Of a stretch of DNA of 64,000 nt, positions 22,671 to 38,158 are shown one piece after another. Position numbers and translations under genes: made by a program. Source of the stretch: Leptobrachium leishanense (taxonomy: Eukaryota; Chordata; Amphibia; Anura; Megophryidae); NCBI GenBank assembly GCA_009667805.1, contig CM019063.1:60620881-60684880 (forward strand). Reading direction: 5' to 3'. Each line of letters starts with the position of its first letter. Position 1 is the stretch's first letter. Below the pieces are notes generated by a model that did no database searches, was not told the DNA's origin, and was given only the letters and a program-made list of their open reading frames with translations.

Positions 22671-22830
22671 ATTACTAAATTTTCCTATTACCATAACGGA
22701 AAGTTAGAATTTTAATAATGACTCAGAGGCGAGTATTTGCTTCTCTTTTTCTGAAATTTAATCACAGCAGCAAGAGAAAAAAGTGAACAAGTGAAAAAAA
22801 TCTAACATAACTTCCCCTTAGCCCCTCCCA

Positions 22831-23232
22831 CTAGTCCATAATCCCTTGCGGTCCATGTTTATATATGGGCTTGAACCCGTAAATGCGTCCTCTTTTCTGA
22901 CTGCGGATAACCGGATAAAGAACGGAATCAACAGGAAATCCAATAGGAACGAAGAAGGTGAATTTGGCATAGAAAAACACGTAACCAGCTCCGGAAGCCG
23001 AAGGATATAGAGGACCAGCCGTTAGTGGAAGGCATTGTAATCCAATTAGAATGCTGAAAATAAAGCAGAAGCACGGACCAGGGATTAGATAAAATTCCGT
23101 TACTGGCAATGTAAGGGCAAGGGCTGTGACCCCTGTATAGTGTTGTGCGTATGGAACCCAATGGCAAGCCGTCGAAGAAGGAAACCAGGAGATGTATAAG
23201 TAAGCAATTGAGTTTTTACCGAGATGAAACAA
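22831..23232 (-). other. Open frame with hydrophobic segments, function unknown
   Basis: A 133-codon - strand frame has no clear ATG at its upstream end. It encodes several hydrophobic stretches (LPVTEFYLIPGPCFCFIFSI and AGYVFFYAKFTFFVPIGF) and a basic end RSQKRGRIYGFKP. It could be part of an accessory gene of the surrounding element or chance. No family was recognised. Confidence 0.3.
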
Positions 23233-23429
23233 AAGTCCAGGATAAACGACTATAACTCAAAAGGTATCCTTGGTTTGGTGGAAAGTCCAGAACGGGGAGT
23301 TACGGGTAAGGGTCTTCGGGTTCAGAAGTAAAACAACATAAAGTCCAGAACGAAGGGTTGTAGAAGAGGGTATCGTGGGCTGTGGCCTATTTAGACAAGC
23401 CTGGGTTGAGGAGCTGGTGCTATGGTCGT

Positions 23430-24090
23430 GGAGGAAAGCTTGGATACAGGATCTGGAACTGGTACCGTGGACGTGGAGGCAAGCCTGGAGATGGATCTGG
23501 TGCTGGTACTGTGGATGTGGAAGCAAGCCTGGAGATGGATTTGGTGCTGGTACCGTGGACGTGGAAGCAAGCTTGGAGATAGGAGCTGGTACCGTGGAAG
23601 GAAGCCTGGATGCAGGGTCTGGAGCCGGTACTGTGGAGGCAAGACTGGATACAGGGTCTGGAGCCAGTACTGTGGAGGCAAGACTGGATGCAGGGTCTGG
23701 AGCCGGTACCGTGGAGGCAAGACTGGATGCAGGGTCTGGAGCCGGTACCGTGGAGGCAAGACTGGATGCAGGGTCTGGAGCCGGGACCGTGGAGGCAAGA
23801 CTGGATGCAGTGTCTGGAGCCGGTACCGTGGAGGCAAGACTGGATGCAGGGTCTGGAGCCGGTACCGTGGAGGCAAGACGATGCAGGGTCTGGAGCCGGT
23901 ACCGTGGAGGCAAGACTGGATGCAGGGTCTGGAGCCGGTACCGTGGAGGCAAGACTGAATGCAGGGTCTGGAGCTGGTACCGTGGAGGCAAGACTGAATG
24001 CAGGGTCTGGAGCCGGTACTGTGGAGGCAAGACTGGATGCAGGGTCTGGAGCCAGTACCGTGGAAGCAAGACTGGATGCAGTGTCTGGAG
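23430..24090. repeat. 39-bp minisatellite
   Basis: About 17 tandem units of 39 bases, each close to GAGGCAAGACTGGATGCAGG followed by GTCTGGAGCCGGTACCGTG. The unit is a multiple of three and lacks stops in several frames, which gives long repetitive open frames on both strands (one reads EARLDAGSGAGTV repeatedly). The left units are more diverged. Coding is not supported. Confidence 0.9.
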
Positions 24091-24866
24091 CTCAGGATTC
24101 ACTTGGAACAGGAACAAAGAGGGAACACTGGATAACTGAAGCGGTGAACCACAGTATATCCTGGTTAATGAACTGAGAAAGGTGGCAGGTTTAAATAGGG
24201 TTCAGAGGATCATAAGAACACCGTTCACCTTGGACTCGTAGGTGGAGCTGGGATACCTGGGTACTTGATAGGTTAATTGGGGGCATGAGAGGATCTCAAG
24301 TGCAGGTGTAATGCAGTACCTTTAATTGACCAGCGGAGAGCCAAGAGTACCAAGGTCTTCGTGCTTTTAAGGGGATAGGCGATCGCACGTGCGCGCTTCT
24401 TCTCTCTCCTCACTTGGATTCCGTTGGCGGCATGGGATGCACCCCGGGTCTCCTCCTCCGAGCTGCGGACCGGAACCGTGGAGCGACGTGCCACGAGGGA
24501 CCCTGGATAAGTGTGCTGTGTGTCCCATCATGGCGGCCGCGGTTGGACCGCGGCATGGGGCATTGCAGGCAATCAAAGACCAAGTTTGGAATAAGAGACA
24601 TAAGAGAGTCAAATAATGTAATAATTTGTTTATTATTATATCAGAATGGTAACAACCGTGACAAAAACGTGAAATGAAAACAGTAACAATTGTTTATTGA
24701 AAATTGTTTATTAAAATATAGGTAACAAACATAGAAAACGTTATATGGGTGGGAGAAGAGGGAAATACTCACCTCCTAGTTATTATTAAAATTCTAACTT
24801 TCCGTTATGGTAATAGGAAAATTTAGAAATTTTAAGACATGGACTCGGTTGCTCCTATTTGCTTGT

Positions 24867-26766
24867 TTAAAGTTCGTCTAGAATCGGGGTAGACCAATGT
24901 AATACCGGTTTTAAATAAAATGTACGTAACGTGGATTCTCGGGACCAATCTCCAGCCCGCATCAAATCCTCTAAACGACAACCCAAGGAAAAAGCGGACG
25001 AAACCATAGCACTCCTAACAGAGTGAGCACCAAAATATGAGACATCAATACCTGCCTCCAACTAGACTTGTGCACCGATTTTTTATTCGGTTCGGTTCTT
25101 TCGTATTTTGTACATTTTCGTTTCGGCTCGATTTCCGTTTCGGTTCGTTTCGTTTTCGTTTCTTTTTCGTATCGATTTTGTTTTCGTTATTTCGTAAATT
25201 TTCGTGTTTTTCGGAACGTCTGTTCTCCTCGTTTTAAAGTGTCTATTCGTTTTGACGTAAACTAATGGTTTTTCGGGTCCGATATTTCTGTCGATACGAT
25301 AATTCTGCCATTGAGATTTCTCATGTTTTACAAGAAGGATACATTGAGATGGGAATGATACAAAATTACAGAATCAGCGATATAACCAAAAAATATGTTG
25401 TCCGAAATTACTGAACTGGAACCGAAATCAGGAATGGAGCCGAAATTACGAATGGAACGAAAATGATTTTCGATTTTACACATTTCTAGTCCATTCGAAA
25501 ATCCCGAATAAATTTTCGTTTCGTACAGTTTTCGTTTTCGGGAAATTCGGATCTGACAATTTTCGTAACATCGGCTGAATCCGAATGCACGAATCGGGAA
25601 ATTTTGTGGAAATTCCGAAACCCGAAACGCACATCCCTACCTCCAACATAAGCCAACGCATCCAACGGGCCAGGGATGCTGATGATACCGGATTATGAGA
25701 AGACTTAAGTGACAAAAACAGACCTGTACGAGATTCGTACTCCTGGAAACACTTTATAGGACAAATAAGTGGGTGATCTGTAACATATGGATAAAAAACA
25801 GAGGTTATGGCTGTTTTTGTACGACGGGTAATATCAAATGTAACCCCATCAGGACCGAAAGAAAGTGATCGATCATCTAAAGCACGTACATCGCTAACTC
25901 ATTTGCAGGAGAAGAGACAAAGTAACATCAATAATTTAGCTGACAATTGACGGATGGACAGAACTTCATTAGATGGCCAGCCAGACAGAAATTGGAGGAT
26001 CACTGTAACGTCCCAGGTCGAGGTATAAGGCGGAACTGAGTGGGGGCGATAAATGAATGGCCCTTAACAAACGGCACACTAACGGATGACGACCTATAGG
26101 CACCCCGTGAGAACCTACATGGGAAGCCAAAATAGCCGACCTGGTCACATTGTTGATTGTACGATATGCTCGACCCTCATGAAACAGCTCCGTAAGAAAA
26201 TCTAAAACAATTCACAGGCACAGGGGCTGAAAAGGGATCCAGCTGTCTTTCCACACCCCAGCTAAACCAGTTTCGCCATGCTGAGTTGTAAGCGGAACGG
26301 GTCCCCGGGGCCCAGACTTCCAAGAGCAGGGAGCGAGTCTGTTGCGAAATGGCAGGGAGAGATCCAAGTCCCCTGAGACCAACCATGCTGCCAGTCTGCA
26401 ATGACCCGATGGACCAGCGGATGAGGTTGCTCCTCTGGATTCAGTAACAAGTCCGAGCGTACAGGAAAAATCTGTGGGAAGTCTATTGACAACTCTAACA
26501 GGGATGGGAACCATGGTTGACCCCTCCAGAGGGGTGTTATCAACACCACTGTAACTCGTTGGAAGCGAATGAGTGCCAATGTTCTCGCTATCATGGTAAA
26601 TTGAATTTTTTGAATACAAGGATTGATATATCTCCTCCTCCCGAACAGCAAGTGCAGCTACATAAGTGTTGCCCAAATGGGGAAAAAAAATCATGAAATT
26701 CCCGCTGCCTATGTATTGATGGTGACCGGGGTTGATAAGAAGCGCAGCAGCTCTGATATAGATCAC
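24867..26766 (-). pseudogene. DIRS tyrosine recombinase, interrupted
   Basis: The - strand encodes an N-terminal part around 26,177-26,400 (VWAPGTRSAYNSAWRNWFSW) and a C-terminal part with SHNPVSSASLARWMRWLM (about 25,660) and FGAHSVRSAMVSSAF with GDWSRESTLRTFYL (24,880-25,000). AHSVR carries the catalytic His/Arg pair and TFY the likely tyrosine. A hAT MITE (25,063-25,639) separates the last two motifs. DIRS elements integrate with this enzyme instead of a DDE integrase. The middle (25,700-26,170) has broken frames. Confidence 0.8.
25063..25639. mobile_element. hAT MITE with TTCG-rich interior
   Basis: An exact 8-bp duplication CCTCCAAC flanks it (25,055-25,062 and 25,640-25,647). Ends are TAGACTTGTGCACCG and CGAAACGCACATCCCTA. 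The interior is a degenerate run of TTTCG/CGAAA words, similar in style to the element at 40,957-45,261. It also contains a SINE-tail-like scrap near 25,325. It is inserted in the DIRS recombinase. Confidence 0.8.
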
Positions 26767-26857
26767 ATCAATTGCTTTTTTTTGATAAATTCAGACACAG
26801 TGCAGCTTACGCGAGTAGTTTCAATATACTACCAAATTGAGTGGAATAATCACTATA

Positions 26858-28476
<1,619 letters not shown>

Positions 28477-28644
28477 TATCTACTTATTCTGCAAAAATAT
28501 ATTGTTTGTAGATTTAATTGAGAAACTAGACCGGTATACAGCTTAATTGAGTAGGTATAACAACCTTGCATGTTTATCTGTGCATACTAGCAACCTAGCT
28601 GCTGGCTATACCCTGAGTTATCAATGAGGCGTAACTATCTTTAA

Positions 28645-31600
28645 CCCTTTCGCTGCGGTGGACGCGCTCAGCGCGTCCAACCGCATGTAGCGTTCCATGC
28701 GGTGGACGCGCTGAGCGCGTCCTCTCTTTGGGGTCAGCGTTCGGCCGGGTTCCGGCCGATCGCTGGCCCCCCCGGTGCGGGCTGACATCCTCGATGTCAG
28801 CCCAGCACCCGGAACCGCCGCCGGAGTAATTAGGTGTCACGCGGGGGCCCGATGACACCTAATTCAGGCGCCCCCCCGCATGTGCGGAGGAGGCGCCTGA
28901 AAGGGAGGGGGGGGAGGTCCTTCGGACCTCTCACCCTCCCGATCGGCGGCGTGCAGGGGGTTAACCCAGGCACCGTTTGGAAGGGCACAGCCTGCCCTTC
29001 CAAATGGTACCTGGCATTAACCCCATGGGGGCCGGATCACGAATCGGTGCCGAAAAGCGCCGGTTCGTGATCCTTTCCCGGAGCTGGCCGACATCTTGGA
29101 TGTCGGCCAAGCTTCCGGGAATGCCCCCTGAGGACTGGCGTCATCGTGCATAGCACGATGACGCCAGTCCTGGAGTTAACCCCTAACTGCTACCAATGGT
29201 GGAGATAGGGGGTTCCAATGAACCCCCTATCTCCCGATCCGTGGCAGTTAGTGGTTAATGTTTGGTATTGTTGGATCGGCCAGAGCATGGCCGTTCCAAC
29301 AATACCAAACTTGACTATGAAAAAGTTTTTTAAAAAAAATTAAAAATAAAAATATAAAAATATTTTAAAAAAAAATTATAAAAAAAAATAAACAATTTTT
29401 TTTCTTTTTTTTGGTTTGTTAATGCAGCAATATTGTTCCCATTTCAATTATAATGTGAACAATGATGCTGCACTAATGATTTTTGTATGCGGTGATTTTG
29501 TTAAAAATCGCGTAATTTTCCCCAAAAAAAATGTAACGAGACCCCATTTCTAATTTTTTTTTAACAAGCGCACCCCATACAAAATATAACCGCGGACAGG
29601 TGGCTGGCTGTGAGAGGGACAAGACGTGCTTTGGTGGAGCTCCGTCTCTGCCTGCTTCTTTTGAGACTTTCAGCTGACTTTTTTGTGCAAACTCTTTGGA
29701 TTCTGTAACCCCTGAGTGGCCGGTCATCGGAGATAAGTGGTCCGGAGCCCGTTTTGCCCCCCCTCCGGACAGGAGACGTGCTCTTGCCGGCTGTTTTGCA
29801 GTGGCTGGGTGCTGCCGGTGGCCATTTTGGGGCCTGTTTCGGGGCTTACTCTGCCTCCACGCAGTGTTGCCTCGGAGGTCTCATCTGTGCCCTCCCCCCC
29901 TTGGCTCTGGGGATCCTGGCCACCACCAGCGACTGCGCTGCTGATCCTGCTGCTCCTGGACCGGGTGCCCTGATCGATTGCTGGCCTGCAAGTTGCCTGA
30001 GCGACCATCTTGGGGCCTTGCCCCACCTAGAGGCGCTTCTGTCGGCCCCGACACCTACTCCCACCCTCGCTGACACAGGCTGGGGGGACGGTGGGCCCCC
30101 GTCTCCCGGCCCTTATGACGGACCTGGTGGAAGGGACGACTGGAGTGCACACGAGCGGACAGATCGGTGTTCGAGCACTACCCTCTGGGCTCGGCATGGA
30201 AGCCGCTTTCACATGCCTGGAGGCCCTATTGCAGGAGATGGAAGATGACGAACGCCCGCTGTCACGTGGTGATATGCGGCGTTTCACTGAGGTCCTACGG
30301 AGCTGCAGAGGTGCGGATCCTCCGACTGCAGCCGAACCTGGAGGCTACCAGCGGGAGGCTACTGTGCACGGCGGTGCGGCCTTGGTGGAACCCGGCGATC
30401 TGCGGGTGGTGAGTGGTGACCCGGAGTCACAGATCCTGCCAATTACCCAGAGGACTGTTGCGAAGATCCCACAGGATGGCCCTGAGCTACCGGTTGTGTT
30501 TGGGCCGCTGGGACACGTGCTGGATAAGGTGATACCTGGGGTTTTTGATCGAGGTTCAGTAAACGGGATGCTGCTTGGCCCTCTTCTGCTGTCCATCGCC
30601 CGGGTACCGCCTGCGGCCTTACCCTGCGACGCTGGAGACCAATGGGGTGGTGCGGGAGCGGGCCTACTTAATTCACAGGTCTTGTCCCTCGCTGACAGAC
30701 CTTGTCAACTCTGCCTCGCCCTGCCTGCCTCGCAGATGCCTCCATTTCGGGACACAGGCTGAGAGCTGCCCTCTATTTTCCCTGCCATGCCTTTTCGACG
30801 ATGACCTACTGTTTCTTTTATAGGAACTCTTGTTTTGCCCACATGCTGAGACTTTTTGTACCCCCTGTTCTATTCATTTTTCTGCTGACCCCTCTGCTGA
30901 TTTTTACTTTAGCTGCCTGTTTATTCCGAGTATATTAGTTTCGTTTCTCCCCACCTTTATAACTAGGATGACTTTCCATGTGAGAACCCCCCCATCCTTT
31001 TACCTCCCACCCGATGACTTCTGATGAGACCCCCTGTATGGGGATGTACACCCCCCCCCTTTACTTAAGCTGAGATTGTTTGATTTTTGTTTCCCACTCC
31101 AAGCTGAGATTTTTATTTTAGAAAAATTTTGTTTGTCCTTTCGCAAGCTGAGTTTTACCGCTGATGTTTCTTTTTGATTCTGATATTTGGCCCTGCGAGT
31201 TCTCCCCTCTCCTTCCCTTTCTTTGACTCAGAGACGCTTCGACCACCATTTTATTTTACTTTTTCCCGCTGTCATTCCCCGGCTGGGGACACATTTGAGA
31301 CTTTGTCACGAGGTCTTATGTCTCACACTGCTGTCACCTTGCTCCCTCATGGGCCTCTGCCATGCCGGCGATGGTGTTTTCTTTAATTCCCCCCACCCCC
31401 CCCTTTTTTTTTTTTTTTTTTTTGGCACGTCGGGATGTCCAGAGGCGCGCCACTATGGTACCTACCATGGCTCTGGTTGCCATACTTGGCCCTTGGGCAC
31501 CTGGGCCTCGTGACAATACCCTTCCATGGCCTCCCCCGGGAGCGAGCCAGGAAAGTCACAATACAGGCAGTTGCCGTTCCCTCTCCAAATTTATTTTGTT

Positions 31601-32134
31601 TTTCACTACCCCCCCCACCTTTTTCTCTTCTTTTTCTCCCTCTCCTTACACCATTGCTGGCATGCGGTTGGTATGGTTTGCGTACCCTTCCCTTCATTCT
31701 TTTTATTTCTTTTCCTAAGTCGTCGTACTGCTGACCTCATTTTGACTATTGTTTTTGTATTACTTCATCTGTTTTCAATCGCTGATTGTACTCATGACAT
31801 TCTTTCAAAATAAAAATTCTGAAATCTAAAAAAAAAAAAAAATATAACCGCAATTGCTCGCATGTTAAAATGTGAAAAAAAAACACTTTACACGTTGTAA
31901 ATTATTGAAAATTCATATTTTATTGCATTTTTTGTTATAATATACAGACAGGTCATGACGTATACATATAATAATGACATATTATGAATCTGCCGAGTCT
32001 GACGGAAAGAACGATATATAATATGTCTGGGTCATATACTAAAATAAGCCTTCAAAACGCGTTTAAACATGATGAGCAAAATCGGTAAAAATGAGCTCAG
32101 CACAGAGGCGGGAAAAGCCTCAGCAGCGAAAGGG
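28645..32134. mobile_element. piggyBac-like element with hairpin string, copy 2
   Basis: TTAA at 28,641-28,644 and 32,135-32,138; ends CCCTTTCGCTGCGGTGG and CAGCAGCGAAAGGG. The GC-rich hairpin half is at the left (28,660-29,260) with GGACGCGCTGAGCGCGTCC, the ATGTCAG/CTGACAT arms and the GGCGTCATCGTGC arms, and the AT-rich half is at the right, reversed compared with 16,052-17,115. A 2.2-kb retroelement (29,594-31,840) is inserted in it. No transposase is visible. Confidence 0.75.
29594..31840 (+). mobile_element. L1-ORF1-derived non-autonomous retroelement, copy 1
   Basis: It is flanked by an 11-bp duplication AATATAACCGC (29,583-29,593 and 31,841-31,851) and ends in TTTCAAAATAAAAATTCTG plus a poly(A) tail, so it was inserted by an L1-type machinery. 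A short conserved stretch near 30,190-30,300 encodes CLEALLQEMEDDERPLSRGD MRR-like residues matching the copy at 57,588 and the ORF1 at 42,341. No ORF2 (endonuclease/RT) is visible. The 3' part shares GATGAGACCCCC and GGGGATGT with the copy at 42,046. Confidence 0.7.
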
Positions 32135-32139
32135 TTAAG

Positions 32140-32680
32140 AAACACAAAACTTATTTTTTTCTGACAAAATAAGGGGCGCATTACAAGTCAACGTAGCTGA
32201 GGCTGTTTTACTGCAATTTAAAGATTGAAGCACCGAATAGTACTGATCAGAGTATGTACGAAATTATAGAGAAAAGCAGTCATTCAATATATCCTATTTT
32301 TCGTCTCAGCAATATAAGAATATATAGGAAACAGAGCAAGGGTCCATTTGACAAGATAGACGCTTTCTGTCAAAAGGATTAAGACATGATTTATACGAAC
32401 AAGATGTTCGAGTTTCTCCTTTATTAGATCTATTTTGTGCAGCACCAACATATGAAACAATTGCAACGTTGTGGCATGTATACAAAAGAGTATATTGGTA
32501 TGACTGAATGAATGACTGTTGTATCACACCATTTAATGTTTTATTTTCAATTAATAAAGTAATTGTTTTTAATTTTTTTCACTTCACCTATCAATCTAAA
32601 AGTCAGTAAGGGTTAACCCCTAAGTAAGGTGAAGTGTTCACTGAATAAAGTCATTCTGAATTAAATCTAACGAAAATTCA
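32140..32680. other. Non-coding stretch, probably DIRS remnant
   Basis: AT-rich sequence between the piggyBac-like element and the DIRS RNase H. No gene or clear repeat is seen. By position it should be DIRS sequence between RNase H and recombinase. Confidence 0.35.
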
Positions 32681-33580
32681 CCACTTATCCTCTTTTTTCA
32701 AATAAATAGAGGAAACGCATAGTGTCGTGGTCCGACCCAATTCTGTAGGAAGGCATCCGTCGCTAATCCCTCTGGGTCTGGACGCTAACTGAAGAAATGT
32801 GGCCCTTGATTGTTGAGTCTTGAGGCAAAGAGGTCTATGTCCAATGGACCCCAATGAGTGACAAGCGCTGCAAATATCGAGGAGGGCAATTTCCAGTCTC
32901 CGGAGTCCTCCGTGTGCCTGGAGTTCCAATATGCCACGAGATTCGTCATGCCAGGAATGAACTGGGTCAGTTTGTGGGTGAAGCAATGGGACCAAAAATT
33001 TTTTGCTACTAGAGAAAGGGGATCTGATCTCGGGCTCCCTAGACAATTGATACTTCGTACTGCCGATAGGTTGTCCAATTTTAGGAGGATGGATCGATTG
33101 TGTTGACCCTTTATGAAACATTGTATTGGGAACAGTCCCGCCAATAATTCTAGGCAATTTATGTGGAGAATTGATTCTAATGCGGACCAACGGCCTCCTG
33201 TCTCCAGGGGACCCTGTCGAGCTCCCCAACCTGTGTGACAAGCATCCGTTTCTATGATGATCGTTAGAGCAGGTGGGACCAAAGGTTTCCCGTTGCAATA
33301 TTGGAGGTTCTCCATCCACCATGACAGATCTGAACGGGCTTCGTCTGTAAGAGTCACCTGAGGAGGGTATTGGAGTCCTTTTCGGAGAAAATTGGCCTTC
33401 AAGCATTGGAGGGCCCTGTAGTATAATGGAGCTGGAAGTACTGCCAAGCGAGTGGCTGCAAGCAGGCCGATTACTCGGGCCAGACAGCGAAGCGTGAGGT
33501 GTTCTCTCTGGAGAAGAGAGTGTAGTTTTCTTGGGATTGAAACCATCTTCTGACGTGGTAGATGAAGGGTCATTGAGGTA
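32680..33580 (-). pseudogene. DIRS RNase H region
   Basis: The - strand frame at 32,785-33,573 encodes a typical DIRS segment: VIGLLAATRLAVLPAPLYYR, SDLSWWMENL, IIIETDACHTGWGAR (RNase H aspartate), HINCLELLAGL (glutamate) and LLKLDNLSAVRSINCLG (aspartate), ending VTHWGPLDIDLFASRLN. This is the RNase H that removes RNA during DIRS reverse transcription. A Tc1 copy cuts it from the RT at 35,537. Confidence 0.85.
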
Positions 33581-33587
33581 GAATTTA

Positions 33588-35536
<1,949 letters not shown>

Positions 35537-36230
35537 TATGAGGAACCCGAGCCCTTGAAAAGTGTCTATTGTCCATTGTAGGTGGGACAGTAGAGTAGTC
35601 TCGGTATCTGCCATCAACAGGATATCGTCCAGATATATGACCAGGTGAATTCCGCGTTCTCGAAGAGACATTACCACCGTTTTTAGCAATTACGTAAACA
35701 CCCACGGGGCTGAGGCTAGTCCGAAAGGGAGACATTTGAACCTCCACATCTTTCTTTGCCATTCTAAACGAAGGTAATCCCAAGAGGATTCGTGGATTGG
35801 CACCGTGAGATGTTCGCCATCCAATCCCCCGGAAGTAGAATGTCCTTGAGAGAGTACATACCTTCCATCTTGAAATGGTTGTATTGTACGTGTAAATTGA
35901 GAACTTTAAAATTGATTACTGGTCGCAGTCTGCCTCCCTTCTTTGCGACTAGAAAAAAGTTGCTTACGAAACCTGTCGACATGCACGGAGCTGATTGTAT
36001 GGCCCCTTTGTCCAACAAATCTTGTATCTCAATGTCCATCAGTATCTCCTGTTCCCGAGGGAAGTGTAACGGTGGCGGAATGGCGAGTTGTGTTGGAATT
36101 GACACAAAGGAGATTGTGAACCCTTGCGCCGTATCCAGGATCCATGGATCTGATGTAAGTTTTCGCCATTTGTTTAGGAACATTCGTATTCGAACCCCAA
36201 CTTGAATCCCTGAAGAGGGAGATATTAGCT
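35537..36230 (-). pseudogene. DIRS reverse transcriptase
   Basis: On the - strand the RT fingers are at about 35,790-36,100 (LLDKGAIQSAPCMSTGFVSN, FFLVAKKGGRLRPVINFKVL) and the catalytic box GIHLVIYLDDILLMADTET at about 35,600-35,660. Frames change between 35,690 and 35,790, so it is not intact. The Tc1 insertion removes the end of the palm/thumb. Confidence 0.85.
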
Positions 36231-36992
36231 GAGGTCTTACCTGAGGCTCGTCTGCCGCGGAATGAGGTCCTAGTGCCTCGGAAGCCTCGAGCGCGCCAAG
36301 GGCGGGTGCGTGAGGGGAAGAAGGAACCAGCGGGTTGAAATTCTGCTGGCTGTTGTGCAGCGGGACTGGGAAAGGACCTGGTGTTGGTTCCTTGACGGCT
36401 GGTAGGGCGTCCCCTATATCTACCGGCCCTGCCAAAAACTCTGCCTTGAAACACATGTTTAAGTGAAGAGGATATTTTTTCCAGGGAATTAAAGGTGTTG
36501 GCATAAGTCCCCATACTCTTCACATAGGCCTCTCCGAAGAGAAAACTTTGGGCAGCGCTGCCAAAGTCAGTATCTGCAATCACTGTCAGTTGGTTATCCA
36601 CTTTCAGGAGTATAGATTTTCGGCGTTTAGTCGCTAAGGTGCCATTAGCATTGCCGAAAAAAGAAAGGGCCCTAAGAACCCAATCGCGGACTAGGGTAGG
36701 TGATAGATTGGAATTGACAAGCTTAGGTTCCTCCACTATGTTAAATAACCTGATTAGGGGACCTGTCATGTCTAATTAATTATAATTTATCTTCGCAGGC
36801 GTGGAAGGCATGATCCAGGCCCGTTTTGGGGGACCACCCACGGTGTGTAATAAATTTTATAATTGATGGGTCTATCTCTGGGGCGATAGATGTCTTGCCC
36901 ATGGTTGAAGGGTGTGGGCTTTCGGCCCTCATGTTCTGTCTGGTAGCCTTGTCTAAAAGCCATCTAATATTAGCATCTACCCACTTCTCCAC
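36029..36992 (-). pseudogene. DIRS gag, main part
   Basis: The - strand encodes a DIRS-type gag: LLDKATRQNMRAESPHP at the start, later SLSPTLVRDWVL-like helix residues, VYVKSMGTYANTFNSLEK-like region and an arginine/glycine-rich C-terminus (FGRAGRYRGRPTSRQG, RARGFRGTRTSFRGRRASG) suited to RNA binding. A stop near 36,778 splits it into two open parts. The end overlaps the RT start in another frame. Confidence 0.6.
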
Positions 36993-37019
36993 ATGTGGTA
37001 GGGGCTACTATGCGGTAGA

Positions 37020-37452
37020 TTGAGAATGGGAAACGTCCTCTGGGCAAAATAGTGGGTCCCCTTGGGGATCATAAATAATATTACCCTCTTCATAAAAGGG
37101 TGGGAGTTCTTCAGACTCCTCATATTCAAAGAGGTCATCCTCAGGTGCATATAGCACTACCTCATCCTCATCCCCTTCTGGGGGATAATCATCATCGCCA
37201 CTGGGGTGGCTAACACCAGTTCTTTGCCAGTGGTCTCCTCGGTGGGAGCCATTTCATAATCAGACTTATGTCTTTTTGGGACAATCGCCAAATGCGCCCT
37301 GCAATTTTGGGCTCTTTTCCGAGATGGGCACTCGGTATCATATACTGACAGTGATGCGGGGTTGCCAGCCCCTCTGTCAATATGTTTCCCAGAATCTGAG
37401 TCATTCGCTGAGGGGGAGGGAGAATGGGGTCTGGCTTTAAATCAGCGTTTAC
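37020..37452 (-). pseudogene. DIRS gag, acidic N-terminal part
   Basis: The - strand is rich in acidic residues (EDEDEVVLYAPEDDLFEYEE) and includes a basic patch from CRISRKRAQN-like codons. It lies directly upstream of the gag part above. Several frames are broken. It probably includes the start of the DIRS gene series. Confidence 0.45.
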
Positions 37453-37689
37453 TCATGGCTGCGTTCTAAGGTAAATTTGAGTGGCGTGAGGGGGCGTGGC
37501 CACGGCACAAGCTGTGTGGAGATATCGCATGCGGAGATACGCGCCGGCAACACAGCGCACGGGGTAAAATCCCACAAAAATACGGGAAAACTCAAAATTT
37601 AATATAGGAACAAAAGTAATGTCATTTAAACAATAAAAGGCCGGCATTATACAAATAGTTGCCGGTAAACGAGATTATACACCATACAT

Positions 37690-38158
37690 GTCCATCAATA
37701 TGTCTTTTCCTCTAGAATTCGCCTTTTGTGTGTGTTGGTATATATTCAGCGATACTAAAAGAGAAGACATAGACCAAAATTGTGTAGTATGTCAATTCAA
37801 CAATAGGGGAAAGAGATAGGGGTGTCCAACTCGCATTCTCCAGAGCCTCTGTCCGACTTTGGGGTGGATTTCGTTAGGGTCTTAATCTTTTTCAGGTGCC
37901 CATTCACCCCTTGATGGATCCTTATCCTCAGTAGGTCCCCCCTGCAGTAAATTATAAGAAAATACCGGGCACTTAAAAGCATTTATTTATGAACAAATAA
38001 AACATAGCTACCAAAACGCGTTTCGCCCCCAAAAGGCTTCTTCAGCTGGTATGACTTGTCTTGTTTCTGCTGCTTCCTTATATAGTTTGTTTAAAAGTCC
38101 CATTAAGTCCTTTACATATTCAATTAAGACAATTTAAAAACAATTAAAAACATATGTG
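37690..38158 (-). mobile_element. PLE pseudo-LTR fragment with hammerhead motif
   Basis: Non-coding. It contains hammerhead motif 5 preceded on the + strand by TTTATTTATGAACAAATAAA. No PLE gene is attached. It abuts the DIRS 5' region on one side and a set of inverted repeats on the other. Confidence 0.5.
38006..38056 (-). ncRNA. Hammerhead ribozyme motif 5
   Basis: The - strand reads TACCAG, CTGAAGA, stem II GCCTTTTGGGGGC, GAAA, ACGCGT, T, then TTGGTA. The two outer strings pair as stem I (6 bp with one G-U), the core fits CTGANGA, and the ACGCGT palindrome could make stem III between two molecules. Cleavage would be after the U following ACGCGU. Stem II pairing is imperfect. Confidence 0.7.

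Larger units (their letters stand above)
22676..24825. mobile_element. Segment bounded by 70-bp inverted repeats
   Basis: 22,676-22,745 is an imperfect reverse complement of 24,753-24,825, including CCTATTACCATAACGGAAAG and its complement. The right arm begins 40 bases beyond the end of the DIRS tyrosine recombinase. The pair may be DIRS terminal/internal complementary repeats or ends of a separate element. The interior has a hydrophobic open frame (22,831-23,232) and a minisatellite (23,430-24,090). Confidence 0.55.

Noticed and set aside
23257..24176. Several long open frames on both strands across 23.3-24.2 kb
   Set aside because: All are the 39-bp minisatellite read in different frames; no non-repetitive domain is attached.
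29724..30762. Long overlapping open frames on both strands at 29.7-30.8 kb
   Set aside because: GC-rich retroelement body; only the short ORF1-like stretch is supported by the copy at 57.6 kb. The rest differs in frame between copies.
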